This document shows positions 44,277 through 52,656 of a stretch of 64,000 nucleotides of DNA, one piece after another. Position numbers and translations under genes: made by a program. Source of the DNA: Rhodospirillaceae bacterium (GTDB lineage Bacteria > Pseudomonadota > Alphaproteobacteria > UBA6615); the NCBI GenBank assembly GCA_018702955.1, contig JABJEK010000066.1, positions 1 to 64,000 of the forward strand, written 5' to 3'. The notes beneath the pieces are model-generated. The model saw only the letters and a list, made by a program, of their open reading frames with translations, did no database searches and was not told the DNA's origin. Positions within the stretch are counted from its first letter, which is position 1. Every line of letters starts with the position of its first letter.

Positions 44277-44378
44277 GTTTCTTCCCCCTTGGAACGTATA
44301 GTTATTTGCCGCGTAGCCTGATGTGCGGTTGCTTGCAAAGCAAGGGGCTTGGTGCTGTTTTCTGGCTCGAAAGGACGA

Positions 44379-44939
44379 TCAATCTATCGGCCAGACGGTG
44401 GGTGGAAGCGGATCGGTCCGGTGAATGTGACCGCCGTCAGCCTGCGCCAGGATGTCTTCGGCGGCCTTGGCCGTATCACCGTCCGTGGCGCGCACCCAGC
44501 AGATGATTCCGCCATCGCCGGCACTCTGTTCCAGGCGGTGCCGCCATTGCTGGTCGCTGATCCGTTCCAGGAACCCGCCGATACTTTCTTCGGTTTCCTC
44601 GGCTGCGCCGGTCGAAACGCCGATGGGGCCGCCGACGACGAAGGCAGCGGCTGCCGTACCGACTTGCGCCACGATCGCCAGGCTATCGCTCAGAAATCCG
44701 ATGACGTCGTCGAGCGTCTCGTGTGACGCGAGGCTCTCGCGGGGGGTGTCCATTCGATCCGTGAGTTCCTCGACACTCGGGATCGTGCCGAAATGATCGA
44801 GAAGTGACTGGTGGTTGCCGAGGATGCTGATGTCGGTCGCGCGAAAACCGCCCGCGACGAGTTCTTCCAGCGCGGTCGAGAAAGTCTCCACGTCGCCGAA
44901 CACGCCGACAACGAGGCATTCCTGAGGCTGATCCGTCAT
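44379..44939 (-). CDS. Protein of unknown function with YflT/DUF1269-like N-terminus
   Basis: About 186 residues from MTDQPQECLVVGVFGD. It begins with a compact alpha/beta unit (VVGVFGDVETFSTALEELVAGGF) similar to general-stress 17M/YflT domains. A glycine-rich, mildly hydrophobic stretch follows near residues 95-115 (IVAQVGTAAAAFVVGGPIGV) that could insert into a membrane, then a C-terminal alpha/beta unit ending WVRATDGDTAKAAEDIL. Role unknown. The ORF-track start is 15 codons earlier. Confidence 0.65.
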   Translation of the reverse strand: MTDQPQECLVVGVFGDVETFSTALEELVAGGFRATDISILGNHQSLLDHFGTIPSVEELTDRMDTPRESLASHETLDDVIGFLSDSLAIVAQVGTAAAAFVVGGPIGVSTGAAEETEESIGGFLERISDQQWRHRLEQSAGDGGIICWVRATDGDTAKAAEDILAQADGGHIHRTDPLPPTVWPID

Positions 44940-45012
44940 GATGTCATGCTCCAATTGCTGGATGGTGTGTCGTGAAACTGGCATGGAATGCCAACTGATC
45001 GGATGATCGAGA

Positions 45013-46656
45013 TCAAGCCCCGGTCACCCGGGTCCAGAGCCGATCAGGGTTGTCGGGCATCTCGTTGCCACGCCAGGCGATATGGTGATCGGGGCGTAGC
45101 AATACCAAATTGGCACCATACGCATCGCGCACCTGCGTCTCGGCGATGTCGACCACCTCATGGGGAATATTCCGCGCCTGTGCGGCATCAGTCAATGCAC
45201 CGGCATCGGGTGAATTTTCCGAAAGGCGCAAGAGCGTGAAGTGCGCGCCGAACCTGTCGAACAACGCGTCATCCGGTCCGAGCCAGATATGCGGTGCGCG
45301 TCCGCCCGGGACCGCGCTCGGGACATATTCGAAGGGTGAATCCGCCGGTGCCGCCGTGCCGTCGCCCACGATGAGGTTTGATTCGTCGTAACGGGCACCG
45401 AGCTGGATGCCGAGCGATCGGAATTCCTCGGTAAAGGTCGCGAGATGTGCACCAATGCGTTCGCGTTCGGCCGCGCCCGCCGGCGTGTCGTCTTCGAGGT
45501 TGGGAGGGATTTCGAGCCCGGCAACGGCGCTGGCGAACTGATGGGACATGCTGGTGTTGCGGATCCCGATGGGGCGGCGTTCGGCCTCATAGGTATCCAG
45601 GAGGGCCGGGGGCGCCCAGCCGTGGACCACGGCCGCGAGTTTCCAGCCGAGATTGGCCGCGTCGTCGACGCCTGTGTTCATACCGAACCCGCCCGTGGGC
45701 GTGAACAGATGGACGGAGTCACCGGCCATGAGTACGCGCCCCTCCTGGTACCGGTCGGCGACGAGCGCCAAACCGGCCATCCAGGATTTGACCGACAACA
45801 CCTCGACGGGAATGTCCTGGCCAACGGTCCGAAGAAAAGCGGCTGCGGCATCGACGGTCGTTTCGTCTTCATCCGGCGGCATTCGGGTGAGGACGACGTA
45901 CTTGCCCTTCGCGTCGAGGGTCGCGACGCTCGCACGGTCGTCTTCGTTGATTGTCCAGTAATGCCAGCCCGGCGGAAAGTTCATGATGTCTGCCAGCGCT
46001 GGTGCGTCCACATAGGTGGACAGCATGCGCCCGCGCATGAAGGTCTCGTCTTCGCCGCCCTTGCCCGCATAGCCGATCCCGAGCGCCTGGCGCACCGTCG
46101 AACGGGCGCCGTCGCAGCCGATCATCCAGTCACAGGCGATTTTCAGAACAACACCGTCAGCGACACGCTCGACGATGGCCGCTACACCCTCTGCATTCTG
46201 TTCGTAGCTGACCAACCGGTGGCCGAAGCGCACATCGACCGATGGCAGTGCATCGATCCGCGCTCTGAGAATCGGCTCGATGTAGAAAAAGTTCGCCCGA
46301 TGGATCGGTTCCGGTGTTTGGGCCGTCTGTGCTGGGTCGCTGAGTTTCTCCGCCGTCGATGGCATCGGCAGCCGCGCAAGCTCCCAGCCCGCAAAGCGAG
46401 TTGCATAGACAACGTCGCTCGCGTGGTCGGTGGGCAGGCCCGCCGCGCGTATTTCCTTGGACAATCCGAGCCGACGATAATGCTCCATGGTTCGCGAATT
46501 CAGGGAGTTGCCCTGGGGGTGTTCGGCGGTGGTTGGGCCGTCGCTGATGATTATGCAGGGCACGTCCCGGCTGCCCAGCTCCACGGCGAGTGACAACCCC
46601 ACCATGCCGGCGCCCACGATGAGGACAGGCGTCTCTGAATTGGTGTCGGCGCTCAA
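45013..46656 (-). CDS. FAD-dependent aromatic monooxygenase (TfdB/PheA-like)
   Basis: About 547 residues of a group A flavoprotein hydroxylase. The FAD GxGxxG motif is VGAGMVGLSLA near residue 14, the DG motif CDGARSTVRQALG, and the second FAD motif MAGDSVHLFTPTGGFGMNTG. A thioredoxin-like C-terminal tail is present, as in phenol hydroxylases. I prefer TTG 46656 because AGGGTG lies upstream and the Rossmann motif then sits at the usual distance; the ORF-track GTG at 46713 lacks a ribosome binding site. It probably hydroxylates a phenolic or heteroaromatic acid. Confidence 0.87.
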   Translation of the reverse strand: MSADTNSETPVLIVGAGMVGLSLAVELGSRDVPCIIISDGPTTAEHPQGNSLNSRTMEHYRRLGLSKEIRAAGLPTDHASDVVYATRFAGWELARLPMPSTAEKLSDPAQTAQTPEPIHRANFFYIEPILRARIDALPSVDVRFGHRLVSYEQNAEGVAAIVERVADGVVLKIACDWMIGCDGARSTVRQALGIGYAGKGGEDETFMRGRMLSTYVDAPALADIMNFPPGWHYWTINEDDRASVATLDAKGKYVVLTRMPPDEDETTVDAAAAFLRTVGQDIPVEVLSVKSWMAGLALVADRYQEGRVLMAGDSVHLFTPTGGFGMNTGVDDAANLGWKLAAVVHGWAPPALLDTYEAERRPIGIRNTSMSHQFASAVAGLEIPPNLEDDTPAGAAERERIGAHLATFTEEFRSLGIQLGARYDESNLIVGDGTAAPADSPFEYVPSAVPGGRAPHIWLGPDDALFDRFGAHFTLLRLSENSPDAGALTDAAQARNIPHEVVDIAETQVRDAYGANLVLLRPDHHIAWRGNEMPDNPDRLWTRVTGA

Positions 46657-46806
46657 AATATCACCCTGTGCTGGCGTTACCGGTCCGCGAAAATGGCCGG
46701 ATTTACTCTTCACGACGCAGACGTGCCGTGTACGGTCTCAATATAGAGCTTTGAAACCGGCTCATGAACCGGTGAAAATTAGCGTGCCTTATTCTGGGAG
46801 GGGACG

Positions 46807-47244
46807 ATGGATCTGGAATTTTTCATTCACGTGTCGTTGGTGGGTGTGCTCGCGACGTATCTGCATCTTGTCGGCGCATTGTGGGCGGACCGTTACGGCT
46901 TGCCGCGCATCGACCTGCCACGGGGTATGACCCAGCTCACCTTCGGAGATTCGTTCGAAGGGCCCGCGCCCTATGGCTGGGGAATCGCGGTCATCCACGT
47001 AAATGGAATCGCCTTTGCGCTTCTCTACGCCACCGTCATCGCCCAGTACCTGCCGGGTGAGCCTTACATCAAGGGACTGATTTTCGGCGGTATCCTTTAT
47101 ATCGGGGCGATGCTGATTTTCGTGCCGTTCTTCCTGAAAGACGGCTTCTTCGGGTCCAAGGGACACCCCATGGGCTGGCTCACCGCGCTGATCATCCATC
47201 TGATCTACGGTTTGATCGTCGGCTGGCTGTCGCCGATACTGTAA
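46807..47244 (+). CDS. Small polytopic membrane protein, tandem copy 1
   Basis: A 145-residue protein with four hydrophobic helices. The central loop carries a conserved motif RGMTQLTFGDSFEGPAPYGW and a second loop FFLKDGFFGSKGHPMGW. AGGAGG-type ribosome binding site (GGGAGGGGACG). I do not recognise a family; the strongly conserved loops suggest a binding or catalytic function at one membrane face. Divergent from the FAD monooxygenase, with a paralogue directly downstream. Confidence 0.75.
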   Translation: MDLEFFIHVSLVGVLATYLHLVGALWADRYGLPRIDLPRGMTQLTFGDSFEGPAPYGWGIAVIHVNGIAFALLYATVIAQYLPGEPYIKGLIFGGILYIGAMLIFVPFFLKDGFFGSKGHPMGWLTALIIHLIYGLIVGWLSPIL

Positions 47245-47254
47245 TTCATCAACC

Positions 47255-47290
47255 CTCTGCCGATGCGGATCAGTACCGCATGCGGTAGAG
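47255..47290. repeat. Imperfect inverted repeat with embedded ACCGCATGCGGT palindrome
   Basis: Between the two tandem membrane-protein genes, CTCTGCCGATGCGG and CCGCATGCGGTAGAG can fold on each other, and ACCGCATGCGGT (47275-47286) is a perfect 12-nt palindrome. It may attenuate read-through from copy 1 or bind a regulator of copy 2. Confidence 0.5.
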
Positions 47291-47318
47291 TGGGTGAAGA
47301 TAATTGGGGGGTGGTGAG

Positions 47319-47762
47319 ATGGATCTGGAATTTTTTATTCACGTGTCGCTGGTCGGAATTCTCGCGACCTACATGCTGATCGTCTCGGCGCTCTGGGCCG
47401 AGCGTTTCGGCCTGCCGCGGATCGATCTGCCGCGCGGGATGACACAGCTCACTTTCGGAGATTCGTTCGAGGGTCCGGCCCCCTACGGCTGGGGCATCTT
47501 CATCATTATGATGAACGGCATCGCCTTTGCGTTCCTCTATGCGACCGTCTTCGCCCAGTATTTACCGGGTGAATTGTGGGTGCGCGGCATTATCTATGCC
47601 GTCATTCTCTATTTTGGCGCGATGCTGATATTCGTGCCGTTCTTTCTGAAAGACGGCTTCTTCGGCATGAAGGGGCACAAGATGGGATGGCTCACATCCC
47701 TGATCCTGCACCTGTGGTACGGGCTGATCCTGGGCTGGTTGTCGCCGGTCCTCGCGGTATAG
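47319..47762 (+). CDS. Small polytopic membrane protein, tandem copy 2
   Basis: A 147-residue paralogue of 46807-47244 with the same four helices and the same loops (RGMTQLTFGDSFEGPAPYGW and FFLKDGFFGMKGHKMGW). I estimate about three quarters identity by eye. Start at ATG 47319 after GGGGGGTGGTGAG; the ORF-track start is 5 codons earlier. The main difference is in helix 2 (IFIIMMNGIAF instead of IAVIHVNGIAF). Function unknown. Confidence 0.75.
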   Translation: MDLEFFIHVSLVGILATYMLIVSALWAERFGLPRIDLPRGMTQLTFGDSFEGPAPYGWGIFIIMMNGIAFAFLYATVFAQYLPGELWVRGIIYAVILYFGAMLIFVPFFLKDGFFGMKGHKMGWLTSLILHLWYGLILGWLSPVLAV

Positions 47763-47787
47763 CGGCGCTAGCCCAGCAGCCGTCCGG

Positions 47788-48822
47788 CTAGAACGAGAAC
47801 CTGCTCTCTTCCGGCGTCGGCGGCTCCGGCTGCGATTTCCCCAGTTCGTCCAGATAGTTCTGATTCACATACCAGTCGCGATAGTCGAGGAAACGCACCG
47901 GCTTGTACTTCGGCGGGTTGTCCGGGCTGACGCAGGTCGGCATCGGGTCCGCGAGCGTGTCCCAGGACGGGCTAAAGAAGAAGGCCAGCGAATAGCGGTC
48001 GGTCTTCGGTGGGATCACCCGGTGGGGGGTCGCCATGAACCGGCCATTGGTCCAGCGGTTCAGGAACTCGCCCGTGTTGACGATGATCGCGCCTTCGATC
48101 GTGTTGGCCGGCAGCCAGCGCCCCGATTGGGTCTGAATCTGCAGGCCCGGCGTGTCGGTCACCGGCAGCAGCGTGATGAAACCATGGTCGCGATGAGGCG
48201 CGATCCCGAATTGGTTTTCCTCGCTCTCGACGGCCGGATAATGCTGGTTGCGGGTCGTCCAGAGCGGGTCATCGAACATGCCGTCGAAATAATCGGCGGG
48301 CAGGTCGAGCGCGCGGGCATAGAGCGGCAGGAGCGCGTGTCCCAGCGTCTCCATTGCGCCGTAATATTCGAGCATCTCGGCTTTCCAGCCGGGCAGGAGC
48401 GCCTCGTCGGGCCACTGGTTTGGGCCGAAATAGGGGACGAGGTTTGCCTCGACCCCCGGATGGTCGGCGGGGCGCTCGCGCACGATACGCAGCATCTCGT
48501 TGAGGTCCGGCTTTGTGTTCTCGTTGACGGTCGACGAGACATAGATCGTCGATCCCGGTGGGATGTAATTCTCGTGCTTGCGTTTCTCGGCGTCGGGCAG
48601 GTCGAAGAAACGGACCAGATTGTCGTGGGTTCGCTTGATCAGCGGGCGCGGCACGTTGTGATTGATAGCGAAGTAGAACCCGACATCTTCCTGTGCGTGG
48701 CGCAGCTCGGCGGCAAGCTGTTCCAGCGCGCCGTCTTCGCCGGCCAGATAAGGGCCGAAATCGAGGATGGGAATTTCCTCATCGGCAAACTCTTCGGGAA
48801 TGACAGTTTCTGCGTTCGACAT
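47788..48822 (-). CDS. Isopenicillin N synthase-like 2OG/Fe(II) oxygenase, copy A
   Basis: A 344-residue non-heme iron dioxygenase with a DIOX_N-type N-terminus (EEIPILDFGPYLAG) and the jelly-roll facial triad HRDHGF near residue 205 with a distal histidine in MATPHRV. Arg for 2-oxoglutarate lies in DRYSLAFF. Members hydroxylate, desaturate or cyclise diverse small molecules. A paralogue lies at 58438-59463. It converges with the second small membrane protein gene. Confidence 0.88.
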   Translation of the reverse strand: MSNAETVIPEEFADEEIPILDFGPYLAGEDGALEQLAAELRHAQEDVGFYFAINHNVPRPLIKRTHDNLVRFFDLPDAEKRKHENYIPPGSTIYVSSTVNENTKPDLNEMLRIVRERPADHPGVEANLVPYFGPNQWPDEALLPGWKAEMLEYYGAMETLGHALLPLYARALDLPADYFDGMFDDPLWTTRNQHYPAVESEENQFGIAPHRDHGFITLLPVTDTPGLQIQTQSGRWLPANTIEGAIIVNTGEFLNRWTNGRFMATPHRVIPPKTDRYSLAFFFSPSWDTLADPMPTCVSPDNPPKYKPVRFLDYRDWYVNQNYLDELGKSQPEPPTPEESRFSF

Positions 48823-48931
48823 GTCGTGCCTCGTTCATTTTGGCGAACTTCTGGCGCAATGTTAGCCCAGATTCTGAAACCGACAAGCTCAGCGTTTCTG
48901 CGGCTCAGAATGTGAGCGTACCGAAGACAGG

Positions 48932-50668
48932 CTAATCGGGCCGTATCCCGCGTGCTGCTTCGACCGCGAGCGGGGAATACATTGCCTGGCGCATGCTCTC
49001 TGACTTGTCGATGATCACGTCGATGACCGCCGGTTTATCCTGGGCCAGGCCTGCGTGGATGGCGGCTGCGATATCGTCAGGGCTCTCGACCCGTTCGGCC
49101 CAGGCGCCGCAGGCGCGCGCGATACCCGCATAGTCGGTGTCGGGAAAATCATTGCCGTGGGACTGGTTGCCCATGCCCTCGGCCGTCATGCCGAGGCGCG
49201 AATTGTTCATCACCACATAGACCGGATTGGCATCGTACTGGGCGGCCGTCAGCAGCACATGCATCTGCATCGCGAATCCGCCGTCGCTGCAGATGCCAAT
49301 CGCCGGTCGCGCCGGATCGAGAATCTTGGCGCACAGGGTGGCGGGCAGCGACCAGCTAACCCCGCCCAGCCCGCCGGATCCGAAATAGCTGTTGGGACGC
49401 CGGGTCTGGAAGAAATGGTTCATCCAGTGGCGGTTGCTACCGGCGTCGGTGCAGACGATGGCCTCGGTGGGCACGGCCGCGTGGATCTCCGCAACGAGAC
49501 GCTGGGGCGCGATCGGCATGTTGGCCGAGGCGAGCATCGGGTCGGCGAAGAATTTGCGCGCGGCCTTCAGGTCGACCAGCGCCTTGCGTCGGGCCGCAAT
49601 CGTTGACGCGTCGAGCCGGCCGTCGAGGCCTGAAAGCATGAGTGTAAGGGTCTCGTTGGCATCGCCGACAAGTGCCACTTCGGCCGGAATGGTCCAGGAC
49701 GCGTTGCGCGCTTCAATATCGATTTGGACGATCCGCTGGCGGTTCGGGTCGAACATATCCGGATGCTCGAAACAGGTGTCCTGGGGTTTCAAGCGACTGC
49801 CGACGACGAGAACCGTGTCTGCCATGCCGACAATCTCGTTGGCGAGCGGCAGGCCGGTATAGCCCATTGGGCCGGCGGCCATATCATGGATCTCGGCGAT
49901 GGCACCCTTGCCGAGGACCGTCGTCACCACGGGCGCGCCCAGCAAGTCAGCCATGGCGGCCAAAGATTCGAACGCCTTGGAGATGCGCACGCCGTTACCC
50001 GCGACGATCACGGGGGCCTTCGCCGCTAGCAGCACCTCGAGCGCGGCGTTAATGGCAGCGGTTGGGGGCACCGACAGGCTGGTGTTCAAAAGACGATTGG
50101 TGTCGTGGATCTCCGGCAGCGCGTTCTCGGCGACGGGGTCGCGTAACGTGTTGGCGCGGAACAGACAGGCCGTGGGGCCGGGGCGCCCTGTGGTGGCGTG
50201 CTTCAGCGCGAGTTGCACACTCATCACGGCTTCGCGTGCGGTGTGCGCGACGGCCGTGTATTTGGTCGAGGACCGGAAGATACCCGCCAGGTCGAACGAA
50301 CCATAGTGACCGGCGCCCGATTGAATAGGTCCGTGCATGACGAACTCGTTATGGTCCGACAGCTCGGTCAGCACGACCATGGGGGACGAGGCGAGGAATG
50401 CCTCGATCACGCCGAACATGCCTGTCGATCCGGTGAAGCCGCCCTGGCCGGCGAAGACGCCGGGCTTGCCGGTCAGCTTGCCGTACATGTCGGCCATGCA
50501 GGACGCGGTCTGTTCGTCACGGGGCACGATCGCCTGGATCTTGTCCTGGCGATCATGGAGTGCGCGATAGATGTCCATTGTCGCGCCGCCAGGCAGGCCG
50601 AAGAAATGTTCGGTCCCGGCCTCGATCAGGCAATCGACGATCCGCTCTGCAGCGACCTGCTCGCTCAT
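48932..50668 (-). CDS. Thiamine-diphosphate-dependent enzyme (acetolactate synthase/benzoylformate decarboxylase-like)
   Basis: A 578-residue three-domain ThDP enzyme from MSEQVAAERIV. The N-terminal PYR domain has EHFFGLPGGATMDIYRAL and the activating region PRDEQTASCMADMYG; the C-terminal PP domain has the GICSDGGFAMQ...NNSRLGM metal-binding pattern. The long ORF adds about 98 unrelated residues. Role is probably decarboxylation of a 2-keto acid or carboligation. GGGGAG ribosome binding site. It is divergent from the FAH-family gene. Confidence 0.87.
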   Translation of the reverse strand: MSEQVAAERIVDCLIEAGTEHFFGLPGGATMDIYRALHDRQDKIQAIVPRDEQTASCMADMYGKLTGKPGVFAGQGGFTGSTGMFGVIEAFLASSPMVVLTELSDHNEFVMHGPIQSGAGHYGSFDLAGIFRSSTKYTAVAHTAREAVMSVQLALKHATTGRPGPTACLFRANTLRDPVAENALPEIHDTNRLLNTSLSVPPTAAINAALEVLLAAKAPVIVAGNGVRISKAFESLAAMADLLGAPVVTTVLGKGAIAEIHDMAAGPMGYTGLPLANEIVGMADTVLVVGSRLKPQDTCFEHPDMFDPNRQRIVQIDIEARNASWTIPAEVALVGDANETLTLMLSGLDGRLDASTIAARRKALVDLKAARKFFADPMLASANMPIAPQRLVAEIHAAVPTEAIVCTDAGSNRHWMNHFFQTRRPNSYFGSGGLGGVSWSLPATLCAKILDPARPAIGICSDGGFAMQMHVLLTAAQYDANPVYVVMNNSRLGMTAEGMGNQSHGNDFPDTDYAGIARACGAWAERVESPDDIAAAIHAGLAQDKPAVIDVIIDKSESMRQAMYSPLAVEAARGIRPD

Positions 50669-50811
50669 ATCACGCTCCCCACACAAACACGTTGAAGAGG
50701 AGCGTAGCGAAGTTTGCGCACCGGGCAAGGCTGGTCGGAATGCCTCTGGTACTCGAAAATCCAACCTGTTCGCGCTATCACATTGGTTCGGATCAAGACG
50801 GAGTATGAGAC

Positions 50812-51582
50812 GTGAGCAATTGGGTGCGGTTTGAGATGGATGGCGCGGCGGGCTTCGGCACGCTCGACGGGGATGGCATCGCGGTGCATGACGGCGATAT
50901 GTTCGCCAGCGCGACGGCAACGGGAGAGATGGTTGCGCTGGATGCGGTGGCGCTGCTGACACCCTGTGTGCCGGGCAAGTTCATTGCACTGTGGAACAAC
51001 TCGCGATCCGCTGCTGAAAAGCAGGAGCTGGAGCAGCCGGAATACCCGCTCTTCTTCCTCAAGCCCTCGACAACCTATCTCGCGCCCAGCGGCGTCATCC
51101 GCAAGCCGGCCGCATATGACGGCCGAGTGATCTACGAGGCCGAATTAGGCATCGTCATTGGCAAGCACGTGAGCAACGTGGATGAAGCCGCCGCCGCCGC
51201 CGCAATCTTCGGATACACCTGTGTCAACGACGTCACGGCGATGCAATTGCTCAACGCAGACCCGAGTTTCCCCCAATGGGCACGCGCGAAAGGCTTCGAC
51301 ACGTTCGGCGCATTCGGCCCCGCGATTGTGACCGATACGGATATCTCCGGCAGCGCGATCCGGGCCGAGCTCAACGGTCGTGAGCGGCAAAACTATCCGG
51401 TGGCCGATCTGTTCATGCAGCCCGCCGAGATCGTCGCCAAACTGTCCCAGTCGATGACCCTGGAACCGGGCGACCTCATCGCCTGCGGCACCGGGCCGGG
51501 CGCGCTACCCATGAAGCCGGGGGCGACCATCGACGTCATCATCGACGGCATCGGCACTCTGTCGAACTCCTATGAGGATTGA
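50812..51582 (+). CDS. Fumarylacetoacetate hydrolase family protein
   Basis: A 256-residue FAH-fold enzyme with the metal-binding ExE pair in YEAELGIVIGKH near residue 105 and NDVTAMQLL. C-terminal GDLIACGTGPGALPMKPG resembles the family. Such proteins hydrolyse acylpyruvates or isomerise/decarboxylate meta-cleavage products. GTG start after GGAG. It lies 3 nt before the CMD-like gene, so the two are one unit. Confidence 0.85.
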   Translation: MSNWVRFEMDGAAGFGTLDGDGIAVHDGDMFASATATGEMVALDAVALLTPCVPGKFIALWNNSRSAAEKQELEQPEYPLFFLKPSTTYLAPSGVIRKPAAYDGRVIYEAELGIVIGKHVSNVDEAAAAAAIFGYTCVNDVTAMQLLNADPSFPQWARAKGFDTFGAFGPAIVTDTDISGSAIRAELNGRERQNYPVADLFMQPAEIVAKLSQSMTLEPGDLIACGTGPGALPMKPGATIDVIIDGIGTLSNSYED

Positions 51583-51585
51583 CCG

Positions 51586-52134
51586 GTGAAGGTACGTTTT
51601 CCGCCGTTTGACCCCGACAACCTCCCGGCTGACGCACGGGCCGTGTACGACCGGATCATGACCGAGCGCGGCTACGTTCCGGGGCCTTACCAATTCTGGC
51701 TGGCCTCGCCCGGTTTTGCCGACAGGATCGAGCCGGTCGAGGAGTTCCTGCGCCACGGGGTATCTCTGGAAGAGCGGCTGGTGGAAGTCGCCGTTCTCGT
51801 CGTCGCCAAGCATTGGCGCGCGCAGTATGTCTGGACGTCCCACGGGCCGGCAGCCGAGAAGGCCGGTGTGGCGCCCGCCATCGTCGAGGCAATCCGTATG
51901 GGCGACACGCCCGTATTCAAACTGGATGACGAGGCGGTCTGTTACCGATTCTGCACGGACATGATTGCCGGGCGGGAAGCCGATGACACGCTCTGGGCCG
52001 AGGCGCAGGCCGTGTTCGGTGAGACCGGCGTCACCGAACTGCTGGGCCTGCTTGGGCTCTACACATCGGTCTGCCTGACCATGGTCGGCTACCGTATGCC
52101 CACCAAGAACGGCGAGCCGGAACCCTTGCCCTAG
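51586..52134 (+). CDS. Carboxymuconolactone decarboxylase-family (AhpD-like) protein
   Basis: A 182-residue all-helical protein with the CMD/AhpD core: LEERLVEVAVLVVAKHWRAQYVWTSHGPAAEKAG. The CxxC of true AhpD peroxidases is absent, and a histidine lies in WTSHGPAA, so it is nearer the decarboxylase or unknown branch. GTG start; coupled to the FAH gene (3-nt gap). It probably acts on the same ring-cleavage product, but this is inference. Confidence 0.82.
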   Translation: MKVRFPPFDPDNLPADARAVYDRIMTERGYVPGPYQFWLASPGFADRIEPVEEFLRHGVSLEERLVEVAVLVVAKHWRAQYVWTSHGPAAEKAGVAPAIVEAIRMGDTPVFKLDDEAVCYRFCTDMIAGREADDTLWAEAQAVFGETGVTELLGLLGLYTSVCLTMVGYRMPTKNGEPEPLP

Positions 52135-52146
52135 TGCGGGACTGAC

Positions 52147-52554
52147 TTAGCCGTCAACCACCGCTGTCACGTCGATTTCCACAAGCGCGCCTTCGAGGAG
52201 CAACGCCGTCACGCCGACGCAAGTGCTGGAAGCCGACTTGTCGTCGCCGTAGAAATCCATCATAGCCTTCATGATCGTCGGCCGGTCGCTGGGCTTGAGG
52301 TCGACAATGAAGACCCGCTGGCGGACGATGTCCGCCGGGGTCGCGTCGGCCAGCTCCAGCGCGCGTCGGATGGTGTCATAGACATAGGCCATCTGCGCGC
52401 CGAGGTCGCCGGGGCCGACCAGCTCGCCCTCGATGGTGCCGGCGACGAGCCCGGATAGATGGACCGTCTTGCCGCCCTCGCTGGTGACCAGGTTCGTGAA
52501 GTGGGGCTTGTTCCAGAGAAATTCCGGGCGAATGCGTTCGATCGTTGCGGGCAT
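52147..52554 (-). CDS. RidA/YjgF-family protein without the imine-hydrolase arginine
   Basis: About 135 residues from MPATIERIRP; the 385-residue ORF runs antisense through the GMC gene. It has the RidA core (VHLSGLVAG, GAQMAYVYDTIRRAL, VDLKP, VEIDVTAVV). The arginine that RidA uses on imines (PARS-type motif) is here SSTCVGV, so it is unlikely to be a classical 2-aminoacrylate deaminase. GGAG ribosome binding site. It converges with the CMD-like gene. Confidence 0.85.
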   Translation of the reverse strand: MPATIERIRPEFLWNKPHFTNLVTSEGGKTVHLSGLVAGTIEGELVGPGDLGAQMAYVYDTIRRALELADATPADIVRQRVFIVDLKPSDRPTIMKAMMDFYGDDKSASSTCVGVTALLLEGALVEIDVTAVVDG

Positions 52555-52656
52555 GTGAGACTCCGTGATGAATTCCGTAGTGTCGAGAGAATGGCTTAGA
52601 ATATACCCCACCTTTTCGATGCGAGGCAGTGGGGCAGGCACCGAACGGAATATGTC

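Noticed and set aside
45445-46593. 382-codon plus-strand ORF
   Set aside because: Antisense to the FAD monooxygenase; no domain visible.
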